Positions 1 through 7,242 of a stretch of 64,000 nucleotides of DNA are shown piece by piece. Position 1 is the first letter of the stretch; the number at the start of each line of letters is the position of its first letter. Source of the DNA: Candidatus Defluviibacillus avedoerensis (GTDB lineage Bacteria > Pseudomonadota > Gammaproteobacteria > Burkholderiales > Burkholderiaceae_C); the NCBI GenBank assembly GCA_016703665.1, contig JADJBS010000009.1, positions 1 to 64,000 of the forward strand. Direction: 5' to 3'. The position numbers were made by a program, and so were the translations under genes. The notes below the pieces were generated by a model, which saw nothing but the letters and a program-made list of their open reading frames with translations, was not told where the DNA came from and ran no database searches.

Positions 1-64
1 GGAACAAACCGGGGGCTGGGCAATCTAGCCTGGATTGCTGCCATTTTGCTAAACTGCCCCTACC

Positions 65-748
65 ATGGCGACGACCAAGACTGTCGAGGTTGAAATCTAC
101 CAGTTCCATGCGTGGATTCGTCAAATCAGCCCGATGATTTGGCGCCGCCTACTGGTGCGCAGTGACTGCTCAGTCTCGGATTTGCACTACATCCTGCAAA
201 TTGCCTTCGGCTGGAGCGATGAGCATTTGAACATGTTCCACATTCATGGCCAAGACTATGGTGTATTACACGACGGTGGCATCAGTTTTCAAGAACCCAA
301 ATTTGGTCAAGCTTAGCGATTTCAAATTCCGCAAGAACGAACGCTTCAGCTATGAATATGACTTCGGCGACTGTTGGGAACACACGGTCCGCCTGGAAGC
401 TCGATTGCCGTTAGACAAAGGCAAGTCCTACCCCCGCTGCATTGATGGCCAGCGCCGGGCACCACCCGAGGACTGTGGCGGTCCCCTTGCATTCATGGCG
501 CGTCGCGATGAGATCCTATGCTGGAATTCGAGCTATTGGAAGATATTCAGGAATCACTGCGCAACGATGACATGGCGACCATCCGGGCGCGAATCGAAGA
601 CGTTGGTGAACTCCAGGAATGGCTGGAATTAGACAAATTTGACCAGCGTGCGGTCAATCACCGACTCAAGCAGTTTTCAGCAAACGATCCGGCGTGGCGG
701 ATGGAGCAAGGAGACGGTGATGAAGGTACGCATACAACTGGTCTTTGA
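65..748 (+). pseudogene. pRiA4b ORF-3-like passenger protein of the IS, frameshifted
   Basis: The N-terminal frame starts at the ATG at 65 and contains YQFHAWIRQISPMIWRRLLV and a run like LHYILQIAFGWSDEHLNMF, typical of the plasmid pRiA4b ORF-3 family that travels with some insertion sequences. The product continues in a second frame (about 310-520, with FSYEYDFGDCWEHTVRLE and PRCIDGQRRAPPEDCGG) and a third frame (about 518-748), so at least two indels interrupt it. The reconstructed protein is about 225 residues. The ATG of the transposase (720) overlaps its end, which suggests coupled translation. The biochemical role of the family is not established, so only family membership is claimed. 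Confidence 0.75.
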
Positions 749-2145
749 AGCCGAAGACGGTAAACCTGGGTCATTGAGGAAGTCGGGCAATTGCAGCGTG
801 GCCCCTTGCGAGCATCAGGTGTGGGCCTTTCCTGGCCGAAGCCAAGAGCCTGTTGCATGGCGTACGGCAATCAATGGTCGCCGAACAGGTGGACCAGTAC
901 CTCAGTCAGTTCAAAATTTGCACGCTTTGCGGTGCGGCGCGCACAAAGAAGGGACAGCACACCGTTGTCTACCGTACTTTGTTTGGCAAAGCTCAACCTC
1001 CACAGTCCCAGACTGTATGACTGCCCCTACCAGAGCCACGGTCGGCGTAGTTCGAGTCCATTGAGCGAATTGCTCACGTCACACTGTGCGCCGGAGCTGC
1101 GCTACCTGCAGACAAATTTGCGTCACTCATGTCCTACAGGCTCAGTGTTGACCTCTTGTCTGAAGTCCTGCCGCTGGCAAATGAAATCAACCACACGTCG
1201 ATGCGGCGTCAAGTACGCAGTGGCCCAACGTCTCGAAGGAGAACTGGGCGAGGAGCAGGTGCAGTTCATTAAAGGTTGCCCCTATGACTGGGAGAAGTTG
1301 CCGCCGCCAGGACCACCGTTCTTCGTCGGACTGGACGGTGGCTACGTCCACGCTTCGGATCAGAAATCCAGAACCGAGGGGTGGTTTGAGGTTATCACCG
1401 GCAAGAGCATAAGACCGAGGACGGTGGCGCCAAGGTCTTTGCCTTCGTCAACAAATACGACACCAAACCCAAACGCCGGTTGCATGAGGTCCTGAAGTCA
1501 CAGGGCCTGCAGATGAATCAACCAAGTCGTTTCTTGTCTGATGGCGGCGATACAGTGCGTGATATGCAGGCCTATCTCAGCCCGGAGTCCGAGCATTTGC
1601 TCGATTGGTTTCACATCACGATGCGCTTGACGGTCATGGCACAGTTGGTCAAAGGCATGCATACTGAACTCCAAGCCCGACGACGGGTATCCGCTAACAC
1701 CTGGCGTATTGGCCAACAGACAAAAATCTGGAGAGCGTCAAATGGAACCTGTGGCATGGCAACGTAGCACACGCCTTGCAACGAATGGACGATCTGGACG
1801 ACGACCTGGAGACTTTGGAGGCAAATCCGCAGAACAAAAAGAAATTGCAAAAAGGCGGTGAAGGAACTGCGCGGCTATATCCTGGCCAACGAAGCGTTCA
1901 TTCCAAATTATGGTGACCGGTACCGACATGATGAGATGATTTCCACGGCGTTCGTGGAATCAACGGTGAACCAGGTCATCAGCAAGCGCTTTGTCAAAAA
2001 GCAGCAAATGCGATGGACGCAGCGCGGCGCGCACCTGTTGCTGCAGACACGGGTGCAGGTCTTGAACGAAGACTTGAGGAACACGTTTTGTCGATGGTTT
2101 CCAGGCATGAACGTTGATCAGCCTGCGGAGCTGAAAGCGGCCTGA
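720..2145 (+). pseudogene. ISKra4-type transposase, multiply frameshifted
   Basis: The reconstructed protein starts at the ATG at 720 (MKVRIQLVFEAEDG) and is spread over at least three frames: about 720-1490, 1480-1740 and 1858-2145. Recognisable blocks are a CTLCGA zinc-ribbon-like segment, FVGLDGGYVH near a first acidic catalytic block, FLSDGGDTVRDMQ, LLDWFHITMR and the C-terminal FVESTVNQVISKRFVKKQQM. The same blocks occur in the intact transposase at 4139-5539, which supports family assignment. The gene ends 25 bp before the right terminal repeat. In this sequence it cannot give a full-length product. Confidence 0.8.
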
Positions 2146-2170
2146 AGGTTGCTAGCCCCCGGTTTGTTCC

Positions 2171-2225
2171 ACTCTCCATCTGGAACACGTTCTTTGCCAG
2201 ATCGATGCCTAATGCTAACTTTCAT
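2171..2225 (-). pseudogene. N-terminal stub of an IS110-family transposase
   Basis: Reading the minus strand from the ATG at 2225 gives MKVS followed, after a one-base shift, by IGIDLAKNVFQ, the start typical of IS110-family (DEDD) transposases. Only about 18 codons remain before the terminal repeat of the neighbouring ISKra4-type element at 2170, so the gene was cut by that insertion. The rest would lie to the left of the window. The call rests on one short but characteristic motif. Confidence 0.6.
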
Positions 2226-2519
2226 GTCGGACGCTCCTGTCTGTTCAAGTGGGTGTGCAAACACCTCCACTTTGGCACACTGCGATGCCGCTTAGGTGGG
2301 GGCGTCCATCCCATTGGTCGGCGTCAACTCACGGCGACTCAAGTGAATGCGCAGCGAAAGCTTTAACTTTCCCCCGAGCAAGCGTGCAGAAAGCGGCTTT
2401 AGGTTTTCCCACTTGGAAAGCTCTCAACCTCGCAATAGTCGCCGTCTTCTATTTACGATTGGTTTCACATCACCTTTTCCGTAAAATGTTGTCAACAGAT
2501 ATTGCGAAGGATTCTGGGC
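2226..2519. other. Non-coding stretch upstream of the IS110 stub
   Basis: No convincing gene is visible in these roughly 290 bases. A 93-codon plus-strand frame covers part of it but resembles nothing and has no ribosome binding site. The stretch next to the IS110 start codon (about 2226-2320) is where IS110-type elements carry the non-coding RNA called the bridge RNA, so it may hold a remnant of one; this is inference from family architecture only. Confidence 0.3.
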
Positions 2520-3737
2520 ATGAAAATTGACAGCTTGAAACGCTGCTTGGCTGCAGCTTTGATTGCGACTGTTCTGCTGCCTTCTGTTGCGGCAGCATTT
2601 CAAGTTCTTCCGCGGCTCACCGACGTGGACCGCAAACTCACGGGTCTGTGAAAGCAGGTTCATTGACGGCATAGGTCAATGGTTCGTTGAACGCACTTCC
2701 GCGTGATCAAGAGTCCGGTCCATGAAGCCATTACCCTGAACGCGCTCGACTGTGTAGTTCCTGCAGGCTCTGAGGCGCAGTGCCTGACGACTGTTGCCGT
2801 TCGCGAGAACCAGGTGCTTCTATACGGCGTGCGTTGGCCCGACGATCCCCCCTTCGCACTAAATCGTGCATCGCCCCCGCGCATCGCAGACTGTGACCCC
2901 AAGGTCACCCTGCGATCGACGGCGCAGCCGAAATGCTGGACAGGACTGTTTTCCGATGCCGACAAAACTGCCAAGCAGCGAACCGCCAACAAGCCTGGCC
3001 AACCGGCCTTCGGGCCTGGTGACTACTTGCTCTATCGCTCGCATTTTGGCGACCTGCAGTTCTTCCATTCCATGGCCGCGTACGACGGTGAAACTGCGGC
3101 TGAAACCCAGCAGCGGATGAGGATGTGGGCGCAGTTCCTCTGGGGCGTTGCGACCAAGACCATCCCGACCGATCGTTTCATCCACACCGTAGGCGACGAC
3201 CAAACTGGCGCACTATTTCCCCGGGCGATATGACTGCCACGAACCTGTTCGCAACCGGCATCATTGAATGCGCAAGGGGATCTGGACAAGGTCGCCATCG
3301 GGGCGTTGTTGCACATGCTCCAGGACAGCTTTTCCCAGGCCCATGCAGGTCGCCACCCAGGGAGCGGTGCCTCGTGCGAAACGATCCCGAGGTTTGCGCA
3401 GCCAGGCAAGATCAGCCAGTTCTACAGTTATGCAGGCCAGGTTGGCAGTTTGCACGATCATGAAGACACGTTCAATGCACTGGGCCTGCAGACGCTGCAG
3501 GTTAGTCCCAGCGTCGTCGATGCCAGCCGTGCCTTCCTGACTTTGTGGAAGGAAAACGCACCGTGGAGCGAGGCGGAGAAATACTTCGATTGCATCCGCG
3601 CTGCATTGCCGACTTTTAAGCCGGCCCTGGGCCTTTCGCCAACTGAGACGACCCTGCGACTGGTCGAACGCGCCAAGATTCATTCGGCGGCCATATGTTC
3701 GCCCCGAATGGATATTGTCCCCAGGAGGTGCAACTGA
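2520..3737 (+). pseudogene. Exported zinc-dependent phospholipase C-like protein, frameshifted
   Basis: The ATG at 2520 opens a clear signal peptide: a KR-containing N-terminus, a hydrophobic AAALIATVLL stretch and an AAA cleavage region. That frame stops at 2651. The protein resumes in another frame (about 2644-2700, FIDGIGQWFVERTS), then from 2703 (SPVHEAITLNAL) and again from about 3264 (GALLHMLQDSFSQAHAGR). His/Asp-rich blocks such as HEAIT and LLHMLQDSFSQAH resemble the metal-binding helices of zinc-dependent phospholipase C/S1-type enzymes. Reconstructed length is about 400 residues. At least three indels are needed, so it is either a pseudogene or poorly sequenced. The enzymatic assignment is tentative. 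Confidence 0.5.
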
Positions 3738-3786
3738 ATATTGGCTAGGGGCTTGGGTTGAGTTTTCGAAGCTCAACTGTGGATAA

Positions 3787-4117
3787 CTATACGCCTTGCA
3801 CTTGCGTGTCTAGTCCTTTCTGGTGGTTGATCTTTGCGCGCGTCTTGATGCGCCCCTTGGCCTCCTTTTTTTTGCTGTGGCGGAACCTGTAGGAATCATT
3901 GCCTGTTTCCACGATGTGGCAGTGATGCGCGAGCCGGTCGTAGAAGAAGGTAAATGTGGGTCTCCCGCAATTTGTGTGACGGCACGGCTGGAGGTGTTGA
4001 ACCACGCCATAGGGACCTCGTTTCCCGAGAAGATGGAAGTCGGTGCTATTGGCATAGTGGATCGTACGCCTGGGCACCTTGCCCAGTTGCCGCCGCTGGA
4101 GCCGCCGTCCCGTAGAA
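3787..4117 (-). pseudogene. IstB-type ATPase C-terminal remnant (IS21 family)
   Basis: On the minus strand, FFYDRLAHHCHIVETGNDSY followed by RFRHSKKK matches the C-terminal end of IstB, the AAA+ helper ATPase of IS21-family elements. The preceding part is frameshifted, and the fragment is cut off at 4117 by the inverted repeat of the ISKra4-type element. A diverged inverted copy of the same stretch lies at 5785-5980. No istA partner or ATPase motif remains, so it is a dead fragment. Confidence 0.65.
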
Positions 4118-4142
4118 GAGAGCGGGCCAAAGTGGGGGCTAA
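4118..4142. repeat. Left terminal inverted repeat of the ISKra4-type element
   Basis: This 25-bp sequence is exactly repeated in inverse orientation at 5600-5624. Confidence 0.9.
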
Positions 4143-5539
4143 GCGGCAGCCGTGAGCATCAGATACCCATCCCATTTGGGATCGTTTGCAGGTCTGGGCT
4201 GTCGCTGAGGAAAGGCAAACGCCCTTGGTCGCAATTCACCGTTTAGTTCGCAGACCCGCACCTGCGCCAAGAGATGTGCTCCTTCATCTGACCAGCGCAT
4301 TTGGCGCTTCTTGGCCATACGCCAGCCGACAACCTCATTGACCGCTGACTCGGCAATCGCACTGCTGATGGGGAGCTTCTTGTTGCGTCGACGAGCATAG
4401 TTCACCAGGTAACGGTCATTCGTTCGCAAGTACCAAAACGTCTGTCGCAGATTCCATGACAGCGTACGGAATCGCTCCTCCGGGACAAGACCGAAGGCAT
4501 CATGCATGCGCATCAGACGCGCCACAGCTTTGCGAGCCTTGCCATGCCACACCAGCCATTTGCAAGATGCGAGTTCGTCCCGCATGCTGCGGCCATTTGG
4601 CGCCTGCAGGCCTGGGTCCTTGAGCGCTGTTTGCTCAATTGCACGAAACTTCATGGCGATGTGAAACCAATCTAGGATTCGACACATTGGCCGTAGCGAG
4701 CCTTTCACCGCCTTCTCGAACTCTGCCGCACCATCTGTGAAGATCGTTACCCTCTCGGTCTGACTTACACCACAGGCACTCAGAAATAGATCTAGTCGAT
4801 TGGCTGCCGACGGAACTTGGTTGTGAACATAGCCATATAAGCGCGTTTCTCCGCCCTCAAAACACGTACGACCGACGACAAGGTTGACATGACGGCCCTG
4901 GTGATGCGGCGGATCACAATGTTTGAGCCATCCCGAATCGACTGCCAGCGCGGTGATTGGTGGCAGCCAACTGGGCTGTTGCAGTTCGGTTTCCTGCTTT
5001 TCCGGGTGAGCGAAAGTCTGCTCCAACGCAGTAGCGACGGCGCGTACGCGACGCTTGGCGCCGCTGACTGAAATGGCATCGGCGATTGGCAAGGTTTCGC
5101 TCAATAGTCTAGTCGCGGTAGCGTAGGAAAGATGCGCAGCCCACTTTGCCTGCAAGTATTCGAGCTCTGGCGTGACGCTAGTCGGCACTACCCGTGCCAG
5201 CGGGCTAAATGATGCACCCGGTGCTTTCTCCATACAGCGGCAATGTCGAACTCGGGGACTGCGCACCGTGATCGTGCCAAAGACTGTCCGGATCTGTCGC
5301 GTATGCCAGCCTTTCATTGTCAGCCTCGCGTTGCATTGATCACAGTGTGCGTGCGCGCTAGCAATGCTTTGACATTGCAATTTGACCAAGTATTGCTGCA
5401 CATGTGAAAGCAGTGCCTTTCCCTCGGCCAAACTCATGCCCAGCGGATCCGTTGTAAGTTCACAGCTGATGGTTGCAAGCTCGATGCGTTCAGTCTGCCC
5501 TACGTCGTCAACCAAATGTGCCTCGATGATCATCTTCAT
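4139..5539 (-). CDS. ISKra4-type transposase
   Basis: This is an intact 466-residue transposase. An N-terminal CDQC-N-ARLTMKGWHTRQ zinc-ribbon-like block is followed by VFGTITVRSPRVRHCRC. The catalytic part contains ALAVDSGWLKHC, IFTDGAAEFEKAV, ILDWFHIAMKFRAIEQ and a C-terminal IAESAVNEVVGWRMAKKRQM. The same blocks occur in the broken copy at 720-2145, so the window contains two related but distinct elements. It cuts and joins DNA at the terminal repeats of its own element. The start at 5539 follows a GGAGG-like ribosome binding site. It is the best-preserved mobile gene in the window and may be active. Confidence 0.85.
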   Translation of the reverse strand: MKMIIEAHLVDDVGQTERIELATISCELTTDPLGMSLAEGKALLSHVQQYLVKLQCQSIASAHAHCDQCNARLTMKGWHTRQIRTVFGTITVRSPRVRHCRCMEKAPGASFSPLARVVPTSVTPELEYLQAKWAAHLSYATATRLLSETLPIADAISVSGAKRRVRAVATALEQTFAHPEKQETELQQPSWLPPITALAVDSGWLKHCDPPHHQGRHVNLVVGRTCFEGGETRLYGYVHNQVPSAANRLDLFLSACGVSQTERVTIFTDGAAEFEKAVKGSLRPMCRILDWFHIAMKFRAIEQTALKDPGLQAPNGRSMRDELASCKWLVWHGKARKAVARLMRMHDAFGLVPEERFRTLSWNLRQTFWYLRTNDRYLVNYARRRNKKLPISSAIAESAVNEVVGWRMAKKRQMRWSDEGAHLLAQVRVCELNGELRPRAFAFPQRQPRPANDPKWDGYLMLTAAA

Positions 5540-5599
5540 TGTTGACCTCCGAACTTGTGAGTAGCGCTCTGGATTTTCGCGCAGACTTGACCCGTTTGG

Positions 5600-5624
5600 T
5601 TAGCCCCCACTTTGGCCCGCTCTC
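5600..5624. repeat. Right terminal inverted repeat of the ISKra4-type element
   Basis: This is the exact reverse complement of 4118-4142 and lies about 60 bp upstream of the transposase start codon. Confidence 0.9.
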
Positions 5625-5784
5625 CCTCGCTGCTAGTCGTATAAAACCACTGCAATCTTGCTGTCTGTCATATTTGAGGTTCTCCCGCAATTTGTGTGAC
5701 GCTCCAGGCGTCACCGTCTAGCGGGACAAAACAACCTACTTATCCAACATGGGATGATCAGCCAAGCGCCGCCAACATCACGCA

Positions 5785-5980
5785 TATGGACAGCGGCTCC
5801 AGCGGCGGCAACTCGAAGAAGGTGCCACGCGAACGATCCACTCAGCCAGTGGCACCAACTTCCATATTCCAGAAGTGAGGTCGATACCGCGTGGTTCAGC
5901 ACCTCCAGCCGGTCCGTCACACAAATTGCGGGAGACCCACTTTTACCTTGTTCTACGTTTTACGACTACACCTCGCGCAT
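5785..5980 (+). repeat. Inverted diverged copy of the IstB remnant; no gene in 5625-5784
   Basis: The plus strand here (GCGGCTCCAGCGGCGGCAAC near 5793, then CACAAATTGCGGGAGACCCA near 5923) closely follows the minus strand of 3936-4105. Both read as IstB-like coding sequence (TQI-GDP region) with frameshifts. A third, shorter match, TCCCGCAATTTGTGTGAC, lies at about 5684-5701. The intact ISKra4-type element thus sits between two inverted pieces of IS21-type debris. Apart from that short match, 5625-5784 shows no recognisable gene. Confidence 0.6.
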
Positions 5981-6705
5981 CAACAATCATGCCAGGAGTG
6001 ATAGAGATCGATAGGTGTGGCGCCCCTCCCGTCCGGCCATGCAAAGTGACGCTTGTGTGTGGTGAGGTAGAGGCCTTGGCAATGTTGGCAGTTAGCCTCA
6101 ATCACACGTAGCAAAGCGGAAGGCTCGCCCAGACCAACTCTAGTTTTTTCCTCCGCAAGTGACGCAGCAAGGTCGCTGGTAATGCGGAAATTGTCCCGTG
6201 CATAGCCGATCATGATGCCCTGCTCCAGGGCCGAAGCATACGCCCCGATCACAAAGCGTTCGATCCCTGAAGTCTTCTTTCCTACGGCACAGTAATGTGT
6301 ATGCAGTGGATGCTTATTGCCGACAGGCTTGCATTCAGCGAAAAGAGAGTCTTGCACCCGATTATGGGTTTGAGAAAGCTCCCTTTGAAGGCGGAATACG
6401 AGATCAGGCTTTCTACCTTTACTTTTCTCGTCATAGTTGGCCGTGGCGCTCTCGCGAGTCACACTACGAATGAAACTAAGGTCAAGATCGCTGCTGTCGT
6501 CACACATCAGTCGATTCTCTAGCATGTCCTCCAACCAAAATGTGATGTCGTCTTCTTCTGCATTTGCCAAATCACGACCTTCAGACCGGATCAGCGCAAA
6601 TGCCCGTACCAGAGCCAGATGAACAGCGGCAATCCATCGCTCCTGAAGACGTGGATGAGGCACGCGGTAGGTGCGGGTACCGGCACGGGTAAAGCCTAGG
6701 CTCAT
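5980..6705 (-). CDS. Putative PD-(D/E)xK nuclease of a restriction-type cassette
   Basis: This 241-residue protein was not recognised by family. It carries a PD-(D/E)xK-like signature: P-D at residues 100-101 in GRKPDLVFRL and E-C-K at 124-126 in SLFAECKPVG, with beta-strand-like residues around both. An upstream helix rich in acidic residues (DLANAEEDD) could supply the helper glutamate. It is the last gene of a four-gene minus-strand cluster behind a LexA-like repressor and a DNA methyltransferase, which fits a restriction endonuclease subunit. The ATG at 6705 lies inside the end of the preceding gene, suggesting coupled translation. The 3' end touches IS21-type debris, so truncation of a few C-terminal codons is possible. 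Nuclease activity is inferred. Confidence 0.55.
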   Translation of the reverse strand: MSLGFTRAGTRTYRVPHPRLQERWIAAVHLALVRAFALIRSEGRDLANAEEDDITFWLEDMLENRLMCDDSSDLDLSFIRSVTRESATANYDEKSKGRKPDLVFRLQRELSQTHNRVQDSLFAECKPVGNKHPLHTHYCAVGKKTSGIERFVIGAYASALEQGIMIGYARDNFRITSDLAASLAEEKTRVGLGEPSALLRVIEANCQHCQGLYLTTHKRHFAWPDGRGATPIDLYHSWHDC

Positions 6706-7231
6706 TTTCGAGCGGGCAAGGAAAGCACCGCTCTAGATGTTCCTCAGCGATGTGCAAGGCGCAAAGACGAGCACGGCTTCGGGTCCAGAACCGACGTTTG
6801 TTAAGCAACCCGATCAGCAAGCCGCCCTCAGGCATTGGCATTACCACACGACTGGCGGCACTGGCGCTCGCTTCACCGACAATGGTGGTGATGAGCTTCT
6901 CTGAAGGCACCCATGTATCGCCGTCCAAGAGGAGCGTGACAAAAGCCCAGGGTTGTTGCCAATCCCCCTCTAGTCGAGGCACGAGCCCGGCCTTGACTGT
7001 CTGCCCCACTGCCTCGAAAAAAGGCTGCAAAGCCAGCTCCAGCGTACGGACGAACGTGGCCGCCTCATCTGCTGGCACTGCATGCATGGCTTGTTTCCGC
7101 ACGACCGAATAGGGCCCGTTGAAGGTGACTGTGTCCGCCACCACTTGCTGCTCTGCTTTCGATAGGTCAAACAAACTACCGACAAACCTATCGAGCGCTT
7201 GCAAATTTTTCTTTCCGCGCAAGTCCAGCAT
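6581..7231 (-). CDS. Unrecognised 216-residue protein of the methyltransferase cassette
   Basis: The protein starts MLDLRGKKNLQALDRFVGSL, 11 bases after the methyltransferase stop codon. It has no motif that I recognise. Residues 1-170 look like a folded alpha/beta domain with an EGGLLIGLLNKRRFWTRSRA segment near 150. The last 45 or so residues (proline-, serine- and cysteine-rich) overlap the start of the next gene in another frame for 125 bp, which is unusual. The natural end may be earlier, near residue 170, with an indel hiding it. Position suggests a third subunit or specificity/regulatory partner of the cassette. Confidence 0.5.
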   Translation of the reverse strand: MLDLRGKKNLQALDRFVGSLFDLSKAEQQVVADTVTFNGPYSVVRKQAMHAVPADEAATFVRTLELALQPFFEAVGQTVKAGLVPRLEGDWQQPWAFVTLLLDGDTWVPSEKLITTIVGEASASAASRVVMPMPEGGLLIGLLNKRRFWTRSRARLCALHIAEEHLERCFPCPLENEPRLYPCRYPHLPRASSTSSGAMDCRCSSGSGTGICADPV

Positions 7232-7242
7232 GTCGGCGAGCG

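Larger units (their letters stand above)
1..2170 (+). mobile_element. Decayed ISKra4-type insertion sequence with passenger gene
   Basis: The element is bounded by a perfect 17-bp terminal inverted repeat: GGAACAAACCGGGGGCT at 1-17 and its reverse complement at 2154-2170. Inside are a pRiA4b ORF-3-like gene (65-748) followed directly by an ISKra4-type transposase (720-2145), both broken by frameshifts. The right end abuts the first codons of an IS110-type transposase on the opposite strand, so this element appears to have inserted into an older one. The left flank lies outside the window, so no target duplication can be checked. It is probably immobile unless the frameshifts are sequencing errors. 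Confidence 0.8.
4118..5624 (-). mobile_element. Intact ISKra4-type insertion sequence
   Basis: A perfect 25-bp terminal inverted repeat lies at 4118-4142 and 5600-5624 and begins GAGAGCGGGCCAAAG. It encloses one intact 466-codon transposase (4139-5539) whose stop codon lies inside the left repeat. The element is 1507 bp, with no passenger gene, unlike the element at 1-2170. The immediate flanks show no convincing direct duplication. IstB fragments in opposite orientations lie on either side. Confidence 0.85.

Noticed and set aside
2249..2530. 93-codon frame between the insertion sequence and the phospholipase-like gene
   Set aside because: It has no ribosome binding site and no similarity that I recognise, and it overlaps the region upstream of the IS110 stub.
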